A DNA stretch of 64,000 nucleotides from Nitrospira sp. (GTDB lineage Bacteria > Nitrospirota > Nitrospiria > Nitrospirales > Nitrospiraceae), in contig JAFEBM010000014.1 of the NCBI GenBank assembly GCA_018242685.1, positions 1 to 64,000 of the forward strand. The letters run 5' to 3'. The first letter of the stretch is position 1; every line of letters starts with the position of its first letter. A program made the translations under genes and the position numbers. Below, piece by piece: positions 44,578-52,984 of the stretch. Under the pieces are notes generated by a model. The model saw only the letters and a list, made by a program, of their open reading frames with translations, had not been told where the DNA came from and ran no database searches.

Positions 44578-46617
44578 CTAGGGACCAATAGGCTTTGGAT
44601 TTTGAGCCGGACCAACAGAGTCGGCGGATGGCTCAGGCTGTCGGGGCGTTGCAACCGGCTTCGGGTTATTGCCTCTTGCCACCGGATAGATTCGCACCAT
44701 GCCCTCCCGTCCGATTCCTGGAACACAGAGCGCATCTTGCTTGTTCCCGAATTGTTCACGAGCCACACGCGCCGCCTCACCCCTGGCATAGGTACAGAGT
44801 TCGCCGGCGACAACGGTCCCGTCTCGATCCACATCGGCGAGACCTTGCAACCCTCTGAGAAGCTGGTACGTGAACAACCCGTGCTTGCCTTCGTCATAGG
44901 CATGGGCTTCCTGCAGGCCTCGATTGCTCACCATCCACATTTCCACATCTTTCCTGGCTTCGCTCACGGAAGATTCCCAGGCAGGCGAGGGGATGTCGGC
45001 AAGACCGGCGCCCGGAGAAGGATCCAGCGAGACATCGAACATCACAATAGCCCGTCGGATCGGAAGTCGGTAGAGCACTTCCTGGAGCCGGACAAGGGAA
45101 TAGAGCTGCCTTGCCTCAGAGGGCATCCCATCATACGGCACGAGCGAGATCGCGCCGGTCCCGCCCTCTACCAGTGCTCGTCCTGCAAAAAACACATAGA
45201 CAACGGTTTCTCGGTCCACCTTCTTCCGAAGCCATCGCTCAAACGTGTCTTCCAAATCCCGTTCGAGAGCCTGTCGGTCGAGCAAGATCCGTATGCGCTC
45301 TCCCGGGACCCCGCTGATGATACGCAAATATTCGGCCATGACTTCCGCATCATGGCGGGCATACTTGATCGCCGGCACCTGTCCGTCCCGAAACGTCCCG
45401 ACGCCGATCGAAATGATGACGGCTTTCGGTTGAGTAAACGCCGCCAAAGAATTCGGCATGTTGTCGACATCCGGAACCAACGCCGGGTCGATGACTTTAG
45501 GTTTGACCCCGAAACTAAATACCTTGGGCGGATGAACGGACACCACCGGACTAGTCGTCCGCAAGTTCAACGTCAATTCTCCGTGAAGATGTTCTTGGGG
45601 CGCCGTCACCCGTTGGCTGATCGAGGTGCGTTTGATCTCTCCCGGCTTGAGGTTGCCAATTTGGACTTCTGTGGGAAAGAAAGCCGTCAGCTCGGCTTTT
45701 CCTTCAGCTGTGACCGCCACGTCTTTTGCTTCTCCTATTCCCTCGTTCTTCACTTCGAGTTCGATCGTGATGGATTCATCCGGCTGAAGGAATTGGTCCC
45801 GATTTTCATCCCGGATGATGGCGCGAAAACTCAGTTGCGCCGGCGCAACCGGCGCGGTCGAAGCAGCCGACAGTTGCTGCGCCGCCGTCTCCATCACCGG
45901 GGGGGTGGACGTGGCGATCTCCGCTGTCGACGCCGCCCCAGAGGACTGTGGACGTGCCGCCACTGGAACCTTCGTGCCTCTTTGAGCGGCGTATTCTCGG
46001 ATCTGCACCGATTGCGCGATCTGTTGAGCCAAACCGGTGATCGCCGAGTCAACGGCGTCCTGAACAATCTTCTCCAAGCCTTCTATCTGACACGACCGTT
46101 CCCCGACTGTCACCGTACCACGTCCGGTACCTTCGAGTTTCTTACTGAAGAGTAACGCTCCGTCTTTGGCCAAGAAGACCATCTCAATTCCCACCGTCGC
46201 TGTCGCCGGATAGGTTCCTTGCGTTTGCTTGGGAACGGCAAGCTCGATCCGCCTCAGTCCTATTCCGACCTCAATTACGCCGTCGGACGCGATGGCCTCA
46301 TTAGGCTGACGCTGAGTCGTGACATCGGTAAAGACGTCCGTCAACTTCTTGGGAACGGATGCGACAAGCCCGTCAGTCAGCGTAACCGATCTCGTCTCGC
46401 CACAACCATCGAGGTATGGCGCGTCGGCTGTGGTCACGCTGGGTGAGAACCAGATCACCGGCGTCAATGGAATCGGTTGAGAACTGACCGGCTCCTTCCC
46501 CCGCTTGAGGAAGGAACAGCCGACACCCGACAAAGCAAGCGCCAGCACCACATAGAATGAGATGATGTGACGGCATGGCGGGAAATGGACGCTCAGCATG
46601 GGTTGAAGCTTGTTCAC
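44578..46617 (-). CDS. Large lipoprotein with a catalytically dead caspase-like domain
   Basis: The 679-residue protein has a lipobox ALSGVGC (Cys34 from the GTG start), a domain up to about 210 resembling curli-type/FlgO-like lipoproteins, a low-complexity Ala/Thr/Pro linker, a CARDB-like beta-sandwich (about 263-370) beginning with an EF-hand-like DENRDQFLQPDE, and a caspase (peptidase C14) fold (about 398-620). The catalytic His is Arg480 (FFAGRAL in place of SGHG) and the Cys is Ser530 (FDVSLD). A second EF-hand-like loop, DVDRDGTVVAGEL, follows. It should be an inactive, membrane-anchored scaffold or sensor. ATG at 46599 is an alternative start. Confidence 0.8.
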   Translation of the reverse strand: MNKLQPMLSVHFPPCRHIISFYVVLALALSGVGCSFLKRGKEPVSSQPIPLTPVIWFSPSVTTADAPYLDGCGETRSVTLTDGLVASVPKKLTDVFTDVTTQRQPNEAIASDGVIEVGIGLRRIELAVPKQTQGTYPATATVGIEMVFLAKDGALLFSKKLEGTGRGTVTVGERSCQIEGLEKIVQDAVDSAITGLAQQIAQSVQIREYAAQRGTKVPVAARPQSSGAASTAEIATSTPPVMETAAQQLSAASTAPVAPAQLSFRAIIRDENRDQFLQPDESITIELEVKNEGIGEAKDVAVTAEGKAELTAFFPTEVQIGNLKPGEIKRTSISQRVTAPQEHLHGELTLNLRTTSPVVSVHPPKVFSFGVKPKVIDPALVPDVDNMPNSLAAFTQPKAVIISIGVGTFRDGQVPAIKYARHDAEVMAEYLRIISGVPGERIRILLDRQALERDLEDTFERWLRKKVDRETVVYVFFAGRALVEGGTGAISLVPYDGMPSEARQLYSLVRLQEVLYRLPIRRAIVMFDVSLDPSPGAGLADIPSPAWESSVSEARKDVEMWMVSNRGLQEAHAYDEGKHGLFTYQLLRGLQGLADVDRDGTVVAGELCTYARGEAARVAREQFGNKQDALCVPGIGREGMVRIYPVARGNNPKPVATPRQPEPSADSVGPAQNPKPIGP

Positions 46618-46715
46618 CTTGTGTTTGTACCGAGTGGTTATACCGAATTCGCATCGGCGTCACAACCGAGCAAAGACACATTGACAGCCTGTTTCCTCTG
46701 GGCTAAGGTCGCGTC

Positions 46716-47600
46716 ATGTCCAGTCCCTCGGTGTCATCTTCAACTTCCTGGGGGGGGCCTTGGCCTGCGCTCGCTCGATTGATCCGGCTGCCGAATCAGA
46801 CCGGTACCTATCTCTTACTCCTGCCCACGATGTGGGGGCTGGTGCTTGCCGCCAGGGAGATTCCCCCTCCTCATCTAGTAGCCATTTTCATCGGCGGATC
46901 GTTCTTAATGCGGAGCGCCGGAGTGATCATGAACGATTTGGCGGATCAATCGTTCGACCAGCAGGTCACTCGTACTAAAACTCGTCCCTTGGCCTCAGGG
47001 GAATTATCGCGGCGCCATGCGGCTATACTACTGGCCCTGCTCCTTGCCGTGGCGGCAAGCCTCCTGTTTTTTCTTCGACCGATCGTGACCTGGCTCGCCC
47101 CGGTCGCGGTCTTTCTCGCCGCCCTCTACCCATACGCCAAACGATGGCTCCATATCCCGCAAGCCATGCTCGGCATCGCGTTCGGCTGGGGAACGGTCAT
47201 GGCTTGGGCCGCGGTGCAAGGACGATTGGATGCACCGGTGTGGTGTCTCTTTGGGGCAACCGTCGCCTGGGCTGTGGCCTATGACACGATCTATGCGATC
47301 CAGGATCAAGAAGATGATCGACGCATCGGCATCAAGTCAGCCGCTCTGTATTTCGGGCCTGCCGTTCACCAAGGAGTGGGCTTGGCGTTCGGCACCATGC
47401 TGACTTTCTTGACCGTAGCAGGGTGGTTTGCTCAACTGGGATGGCCATATTACGCGGTGCTCTTGGGCGTGTCTATATTTTTTCTGCTTCAGATCGGCCG
47501 GCTACGAAGGCCCATTACACCGAGTCACGCATTTGAGATGTTCCGGAATCACGTATGGGTCGGTGTCGCGATACTCGCCGGACTCCTCGCAGGATGCTGA
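46716..47600 (+). CDS. ubiA: UbiA-family prenyltransferase (4-hydroxybenzoate octaprenyltransferase-like)
   Basis: The 294-residue multi-pass protein has the two Asp-rich prenyl-diphosphate sites of the family: NDLADQSFDQQVTRTKTRPL and YDTIYAIQDQEDD. The second and the RPLASGE block are typical of UbiA (4-hydroxybenzoate prenylation) rather than MenA or heme O synthase. It lies divergent to the caspase-like gene. The last codons (GGA TGC TGA) belong to a 120-bp palindromic repeat, so the C-terminus has been replaced and is likely to be truncated by a few residues. Confidence 0.85.
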   Translation: MSSPSVSSSTSWGGPWPALARLIRLPNQTGTYLLLLPTMWGLVLAAREIPPPHLVAIFIGGSFLMRSAGVIMNDLADQSFDQQVTRTKTRPLASGELSRRHAAILLALLLAVAASLLFFLRPIVTWLAPVAVFLAALYPYAKRWLHIPQAMLGIAFGWGTVMAWAAVQGRLDAPVWCLFGATVAWAVAYDTIYAIQDQEDDRRIGIKSAALYFGPAVHQGVGLAFGTMLTFLTVAGWFAQLGWPYYAVLLGVSIFFLLQIGRLRRPITPSHAFEMFRNHVWVGVAILAGLLAGC

Positions 47601-47710
47601 AAAAGTCCACCAGCGGCGTTCTCGCATCGCTCAGAGGCTCAACGTACCGAAGCGTACGTCTCTCCTCTTCGCTCGCTGCGGCCTTGCTGGCAGCCTTTTT
47701 GAGCATCCTG
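47591..47710. repeat. 120-bp imperfect palindromic repeat element
   Basis: The ends AGGATGCTGAAAAAG (47591-47605) and CTTTTTGAGCATCCT (47695-47709) are inverted copies with one mismatch, and complementarity continues inward with interruptions (CCAGC/GCTGG, AACGTACC around the centre). The whole segment can fold into one long hairpin. It overlaps the end of the UbiA gene and lies downstream of the convergent cytochrome gene. Size and form resemble MITE/REP-like intergenic repeats; copies elsewhere in the genome would confirm this. Confidence 0.75.
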
Positions 47711-47786
47711 AAGGTACTCTGGCGTTAGCACCGCACGGAAACTTCCAGTCATATTTTTGGCATCAACTGAGTTTTCCCGCGCTGGT

Positions 47787-48812
47787 CTAAGGCTTTTCGA
47801 CCGGCTTTTCTGCAACAGGTTCCGATTTGGGAGCACGTAACGTGGAGACGTACATGGTCACGGCCTTTGCATCCACATCATTCAGTCCCAATGCCGGCAT
47901 GCGTGTGTGTGCATCCATAGCCTGCGGATTCTTCAGCCAGCGGTAGATCCAAGTCGCGTTCAGCCGAAATCCCGCTCGATCCAGGGCAGGGCCGATCTTG
48001 CCGCCCTCACCGTCAAGATTGTGGCAACCGTTGCAACCATACTTATTTTCGTAGAGTCTTTTCCCGCGATCGACCAACTTGGCGGCTTCCGCTGGCTTGA
48101 CCGTCAGATCCGGTCTTGGGATACTGAGTCCTTTACCCGGTCTGGTGGAGAAGTTGTTCAGTGCAACCTGTGCCGCATCCAGCTCTTTCTTGGCTTGCAC
48201 CATCGCCGCTTGTTCTGACGCATAGGCGGATTCATCCACATCCACATCTTTCTTCAACTGCTCACTCTTCCGCTCCGCTTCATCGCTGGCTTTCTTCTCG
48301 GCCGCTTCATAGGCCTGTTTGGCCTGGTCAAATTTGGTCTGAGCGGCTTTCAACCCTTCTTCGAGCGAGGTTTTACGCGCCGAGACATTAAACTCCATCT
48401 TCATCCCGTGCAACGTGCGCACGTGCCCGACGATCGCCCAAATTTCATCCTCAGACAGCGTGTATTTGAATGTCGGCATCGTCGGAACCGCGAAGTCGTC
48501 GTCTCCGATCGGATCGCCACCCTCTTCGCTGGTGTCCAACATGTCACGTGAGATCGTACTGAAAAGCTCCTCGTCCTTGAACGTGCCCATTTCGGATTTG
48601 TTGGACAAATCTTTCGGTTTTGGATCCGGCATAGCCGACCAATTAAACCCTTGGTTTTGCTTGCCGCTTTCACCGTGACAGTCACTGCAATAGTGCGTAT
48701 AGAGATCGTGCCCCCGCTTCTCTTGTTCGCTCGCGCAGCCTCCCATGATCAAGACTGCGCCTCCCACTATGCCAACCACGAATCCAATAACACCTAGCCG
48801 TGCCGCCTTCAT
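47787..48812 (-). CDS. Diheme cytochrome c lipoprotein with a coiled-coil spacer
   Basis: The 341-residue protein has a signal anchor with lipobox IMGGC (Cys26), a first heme site CSDCH (residues 42-46), a charged heptad-like helix (about 148-221) and a second heme site CNGCH (260-264) in KYGCNGCHNLDGEGG. The long helix between two cytochrome domains is unusual and could span a complex or dock a partner. It is last in the respiratory cluster, two bases after the NxrC-like gene. ATG at 48812 follows AAAGGG. Confidence 0.87.
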   Translation of the reverse strand: MKAARLGVIGFVVGIVGGAVLIMGGCASEQEKRGHDLYTHYCSDCHGESGKQNQGFNWSAMPDPKPKDLSNKSEMGTFKDEELFSTISRDMLDTSEEGGDPIGDDDFAVPTMPTFKYTLSEDEIWAIVGHVRTLHGMKMEFNVSARKTSLEEGLKAAQTKFDQAKQAYEAAEKKASDEAERKSEQLKKDVDVDESAYASEQAAMVQAKKELDAAQVALNNFSTRPGKGLSIPRPDLTVKPAEAAKLVDRGKRLYENKYGCNGCHNLDGEGGKIGPALDRAGFRLNATWIYRWLKNPQAMDAHTRMPALGLNDVDAKAVTMYVSTLRAPKSEPVAEKPVEKP

Positions 48813-48814
48813 GC

Positions 48815-49642
48815 TCACTGCCCTTTCTTGAGTTTTCTGATCAGGACAAACTGAAATCCCAAGGCCAATGCGGCGGCAACAGCCGCATACATATAGCTGG
48901 AATAGTCCGGCGGTGCATCGGCTCGGAAATACCACCAAGAAGAGACGGCTTTTTGAGATCCCTTTTCGACCAGCTCACCCGCGGCATCTTTTCGTCCGTC
49001 CCATACCGCAAAGGCGATGCTGATGAATTGCCCCGGCGTAATTTGAACATCTTCTTCCGGATGGTCGGTCGAGAGATTCCTGGAAAAGACCACTTTCCAG
49101 GTCCCGTTTGAATAAGCACCCTTTGCGTTCACATCTTGATGCGCTTGCGGCTTCAATGTGCCGAAGCCTTTCGCGCTCATATCGACAGCCTTACCTGCCT
49201 TGTTTTTCCAGAACCAAATATTGACCGGCCCGCCTTCGACTTGCAGCATCGGCTGGCCATGGGCAAAATGCGCCTTCTTGTCCCCGACCATGAATTCGAG
49301 CGCCGCGCCGTCGTCCGGATCCTGCGTGGGATCGGCATATTCCAGAAGAAAAACGACCTGTTTCCCGTCGTACAACGCACGGACGGCCACATCCTTGACG
49401 GTGACTTCCTGAATGCGGTTCGGCCAATGGACTTGAGGGGACATCGGAAACGACGCGGGGGAGACACTGCTCCAAGCCGCGGCATTTGGATCGTCAAGAG
49501 GTAACCCACCGGTCACAAGTGCGGCCCGAACCGCCACGCTCTCTTGTGCAAAAGTGAAAGATGCCCCACTGATGATCAGACTTGCGATCACTGCCGACCC
49601 ACTGCGCAGAACCTGTTTCATCATTTGACCCGCCGGTTTCAT
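48815..49642 (-). CDS. NxrC-like / ethylbenzene-dehydrogenase-type heme b protein
   Basis: The 275-residue protein has a signal peptide, then the beta-sandwich heme-binding domain of the type II DMSO-reductase gamma subunit family (VRALYDGKQVVFLLEYADPT, ISIAFAVWDGRKDAAGE), and a C-terminal TM helix (about 245-265) with a positive tail, LIRKLKKG. In nitrite-oxidising Nitrospira such proteins (NxrC) pass electrons from nitrite oxidoreductase; here it belongs to a cytochrome cluster without NxrA/B, so it is better seen as a paralogue carrying electrons within this complex. Confidence 0.8.
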   Translation of the reverse strand: MKPAGQMMKQVLRSGSAVIASLIISGASFTFAQESVAVRAALVTGGLPLDDPNAAAWSSVSPASFPMSPQVHWPNRIQEVTVKDVAVRALYDGKQVVFLLEYADPTQDPDDGAALEFMVGDKKAHFAHGQPMLQVEGGPVNIWFWKNKAGKAVDMSAKGFGTLKPQAHQDVNAKGAYSNGTWKVVFSRNLSTDHPEEDVQITPGQFISIAFAVWDGRKDAAGELVEKGSQKAVSSWWYFRADAPPDYSSYMYAAVAAALALGFQFVLIRKLKKGQ

Positions 49643-49694
49643 GCTGGCCTCGTTCTCCCTACACAACTAGATCCGTCCACACTGTTCCTCCCCC

Positions 49695-50411
49695 TTACTC
49701 CCATGTTCGTGGAGATTGATGGGCTCCGTCGTATTCGCCCATGATGATCTTCCAAATCCATTCATCCGGTAATTCCACTTCCCAACGAGGCATGGCTGAC
49801 CTCCATGGCGCGCCTTCAATCGGGAGGCCGACTCCGCCCTTCTTGATGCGCCAGAACAAATAACTCTCTTGCAACATGGCAATGGTCGTTGGATCGGCAA
49901 AATTGGCCGGAGGAGGATTGAAGCCGCGAGCGGCCGGTCCCTTGCCGTCAAAGTTCCCGCCATGACAGGGCGAGCAAAAGGCCGCATAGAACCCCTTCCC
50001 TTGCATGATATTGTCCGGAGTCTTGGGGACAGGATTCGACAACCCGGTGTACTCCCCAGGCGGCGCAGGATGAATCGTTCGACCTTCCGTCGGCGGAAGG
50101 TCACTCGTGGCGGTACTCCCGTAGGTCTGCCACCCAACCAGAAGGGGAAACAGAATGAGCACCCCATATCGAAGAGCCTGCAGGCCTCCGATCTTCTCTC
50201 CGGTCAAGAACCGCTGCATCGGCCCCCAGAAGGCATCTTTGGACTCTCCGCTCAATGTCTCGTAGATGATGATGCCGGACGCAGTCAGGAGGAGATAGAG
50301 GAATATCAGGCTGGAGGGAAGAGGCGCAGAGCCGGGTATATTCGGCAACACAAATTTCAGAAACAGATACATGGTTACCATGAGTATGATCGGCTTACCT
50401 AACGCGCCCAT
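49695..50411 (-). CDS. Membrane-bound monoheme cytochrome c
   Basis: The 238-residue protein has three hydrophobic segments before the heme domain (about 6-26, 34-55, 78-97) and a C-terminal cytochrome domain with CSPCH (AAFCSPCHGGNFDGKGPAARG). The C-terminus RSAMPRWEVELPDEWIWKII is similar to that of the lipoprotein cytochrome at 58941 (the KLSEEDRWKLVLY pattern), suggesting paralogy. Its start overlaps the next upstream gene's stop by 17 bases. Confidence 0.87.
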   Translation of the reverse strand: MGALGKPIILMVTMYLFLKFVLPNIPGSAPLPSSLIFLYLLLTASGIIIYETLSGESKDAFWGPMQRFLTGEKIGGLQALRYGVLILFPLLVGWQTYGSTATSDLPPTEGRTIHPAPPGEYTGLSNPVPKTPDNIMQGKGFYAAFCSPCHGGNFDGKGPAARGFNPPPANFADPTTIAMLQESYLFWRIKKGGVGLPIEGAPWRSAMPRWEVELPDEWIWKIIMGEYDGAHQSPRTWE

Positions 50412-51045
50412 ACGTTCCTCCCTCGTGCGTGTGTGCGTCGGCGACCAATGAAGATTCCGCTGCTTTGACCGGAGCCGACGGCGCTTTGCCTGGTATCTCG
50501 AGATCCGCCAGGCTGATGGAGATCGGCTCGCCGCTCATTTGCTGCAAAAATGCGATGACGGCGAAGATTTCATTCTTCGAGAGCCCGATCGGATCCTTAT
50601 TGATCGCCGGCATCGTCGCGGGATATTCCTTCGGCACTCCTCCATGTCGATAATCGTGATACACGAACGCTTGGGGATCCGTCAGACTCTCATAGAGAAA
50701 ATCCCGACTCAACTTGGCGCCGATCCCCTTTAAATCCGGACAACGGGCTGATTCGCTGGGGCCGATGGAATGGCACAGTGCACACTGCCCTTTGCTGAAG
50801 AACACCGTCTGTCCGATCGCCGCAATGTCGGTGGGGGTCTTGATGCTCGCGATGTCGATCTTTTCCTCTGCCGGAGGTAGAGACGCCATCTGTGGCACGG
50901 CGAGTGACATGAGCGAAAACAACCCCAACACGATGGCGACAAATCCAGTTACCCTGACAAATGTGGCCTTGATGAAGAGGAGAATCAGAATCCCGATCCC
51001 GACGATTGACAGAGCGATCAATTGTAGTTGTGCAACTTCATTCAT
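50395..51045 (-). CDS. Membrane-anchored monoheme cytochrome c
   Basis: The 216-residue protein begins with two hydrophobic helices (about 8-26 and 32-52), followed by one cytochrome c domain with CALCH (KGQCALCHSIGP) and distal Met candidate in TMPAINKDPIGLS. It ends in a short Ala-rich tail. It lies between the bd-like oxidase subunit and the next cytochrome in a chain of minus-strand genes, and overlaps the downstream gene by 17 bases. Confidence 0.87.
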   Translation of the reverse strand: MNEVAQLQLIALSIVGIGILILLFIKATFVRVTGFVAIVLGLFSLMSLAVPQMASLPPAEEKIDIASIKTPTDIAAIGQTVFFSKGQCALCHSIGPSESARCPDLKGIGAKLSRDFLYESLTDPQAFVYHDYRHGGVPKEYPATMPAINKDPIGLSKNEIFAVIAFLQQMSGEPISISLADLEIPGKAPSAPVKAAESSLVADAHTHEGGTYGRVR

Positions 51046-51102
51046 AGTTTCTCAACCCGTAAGGATGTCGTTTTTTGTCTTTTTGATTCGTGAGGCTCTC
51101 AC

Positions 51103-52962
51103 CTATCCCTGTTGCCGTTCCTCCGGCGCCCCTCCGGCCATCGCCGGAATGCCGTGCGGCAGTTCGCCTTTCCCTGATGCCGCAGCCGGCTTAGTCTTGT
51201 CACCCATGGTAGCGACCCAGAAGATAAACGCCACGAGGATGCAGAAGAAAAACGTACAGAGAGCCATGATCAGCGACGCGCTGCCGAGGGCCGGCGAATA
51301 GGCATAGGGCGACGAATCACGCATGACGCCGTACACATGCCAATGGACGCGGGACGAGGATCGCGCGTAGCCCATCAATGTCATGAGGAGAATGATCATG
51401 ACGGCATTGAGAACCAGGGCATACCCGGCGCGCGGAGGCATACTGCCCCAGATCATCTCCGTCGTCGTCCTGGCACTCTTGAGCAACAGCGCGGTCAACG
51501 GCGTGATGGTCAGAATGACGAAGATGACGATGAGCACCTGAGACGTGGAGAAATAATTGATGCGGACGATCGCCGGCACAAAGTATCCCCACACACCGAG
51601 GACGATGACAGCGAGGCTGGCCAACACCAACACGGCGCCCATGACGGCCTTTCCCAATTTAGCCCAGCGGGCAGTGTCTTGTTTCCCTGCCCGCCAATAC
51701 ATGACGAAGCTCATGAAGGTAATGAGAATCATGAGATTCGACACGGTCATTTTGGCCGACATGACGCCCAGGACGCCGAGCAACGGGTGATGGGCCCCTC
51801 CCATTTTCTGGGCCTCTTCGATGCTGGCCACGAGCGAGTGCGGGGTCATCCACACCGCGAGACAGAGCAGCAAGCTGACCAGCATCATCAACATGGCACG
51901 TCGATATTTACCCTCCGACCCAGGGATCCGATAGGTAATCCCCAGCCAGAAGTAATAGTTCGAACCAAGAAACAGGACTCCAATCAACATGGCTTGGATG
52001 ATGAAGAGCCAGGAGAGGAATCCTCCCATCAACGTGATGCCCATCTGCTGGTTGTATTGGTAAATTTCCCGCATGAGCCAATACCCTGCAAACGGCAAGG
52101 CCAACAGACCGAACACGCCGATGAAATTGCCGACATAACCCATCCAATCGTAATGTTCCCGATCCTCGGCGCTCTTGACCGACAAGTATCGGACTCCGGC
52201 GTACGCTCCGCAAATGTACCCACCAAGCACAATGTTGGCGATGAACCGATGGATGTTGATCGGCCACCAAGTCGGATTCCACGTCGCGGCCCAGGCTCGC
52301 TCAATAGCCGTGCCTTCGGAAATCACGACCGGGCTGGCCTGAAACGTGGCCCAGGCATTGGGCACAATCATGATGAACAAGGCGAAGAAGTTCAGCAGGA
52401 ACCCCAGAAATACATGCAACGTTTTCATCCTGCCATGCTGCATGGCGTCCCACCCGTACCAATACAGATAGAGCGTCGCAGTTTCAAATAGGAACAGGAG
52501 GCAGTAGAGTAAAAAGGACGGGAAGAAGACGTCCGTCAAATAATTCATAAGCTTGGGGTAGAAGATCACTAAGATAAACAACAGAATGCCGCCGAACAGG
52601 GCGGTGGTCGCATAGGCCGAAGTCAGAAGCTTGGTAAACTCCTTGGCGAGCTTGTCATAGCGCTTTTCCCCACCCCTCCAAGCGATGACTTCACACAGCC
52701 ACGCGAAGATCGGGACGCCTAAGACGAACCCCGCAAGCAGGAGGTGCAGCTGTGCGACGACCCAGATGAGATTCCGACTGCCGACATAGGGAATATCGCG
52801 ATACTCAGTCGGACCGGCCGCAGCTCCCTCCGCTGCAAAACCGAACGAAGGGAGTGCAAGCCAACCAGCCGTCAACAAGAGAGCTGCGAGCCATCCGCCG
52901 TGACCTCCGACGGCTCGGAAAGCTCGTTGAATCATTCCGACCCCTTGTTGCATGGCACTCAC
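51103..52962 (-). CDS. Cytochrome bd-like oxidase subunit I (copy B)
   Basis: The 619-residue multi-pass protein has a signal sequence (about 1-44, ending FAAEG) and CydA-like helices: QLHLLLAGFVLGVPIF (His73, matching the heme ligand near the N-terminus), PNAWATFQASP (the LANGWMQNP region), and INIHRFIANIVLGG (His238, matching the second heme ligand). The GRQPW quinol-loop motif of classical bd oxidases is absent, as is a CydB partner. It represents the bd-like type known from Nitrospira genomes. Whether it reduces oxygen or acts within complex III is not decided. Confidence 0.82.
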   Translation of the reverse strand: MSAMQQGVGMIQRAFRAVGGHGGWLAALLLTAGWLALPSFGFAAEGAAAGPTEYRDIPYVGSRNLIWVVAQLHLLLAGFVLGVPIFAWLCEVIAWRGGEKRYDKLAKEFTKLLTSAYATTALFGGILLFILVIFYPKLMNYLTDVFFPSFLLYCLLFLFETATLYLYWYGWDAMQHGRMKTLHVFLGFLLNFFALFIMIVPNAWATFQASPVVISEGTAIERAWAATWNPTWWPINIHRFIANIVLGGYICGAYAGVRYLSVKSAEDREHYDWMGYVGNFIGVFGLLALPFAGYWLMREIYQYNQQMGITLMGGFLSWLFIIQAMLIGVLFLGSNYYFWLGITYRIPGSEGKYRRAMLMMLVSLLLCLAVWMTPHSLVASIEEAQKMGGAHHPLLGVLGVMSAKMTVSNLMILITFMSFVMYWRAGKQDTARWAKLGKAVMGAVLVLASLAVIVLGVWGYFVPAIVRINYFSTSQVLIVIFVILTITPLTALLLKSARTTTEMIWGSMPPRAGYALVLNAVMIILLMTLMGYARSSSRVHWHVYGVMRDSSPYAYSPALGSASLIMALCTFFFCILVAFIFWVATMGDKTKPAAASGKGELPHGIPAMAGGAPEERQQG

Positions 52963-52984
52963 CTCATCACCTCACAAGTTACAG

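Noticed and set aside
44108..44581. Plus-strand ORF of 157 codons
   Set aside because: It runs antisense through tRNA-Thr and has no ribosome site.
44602..46155. Long plus-strand ORF of 517 codons opposite the pseudo-caspase
   Set aside because: It is an antisense shadow; the minus frame has a lipobox, domain patterns and codon use consistent with neighbours.
51337..52491. Plus-strand ORF of 384 codons
   Set aside because: Histidine/aspartate/glutamine-rich antisense shadow of the bd-like subunit.
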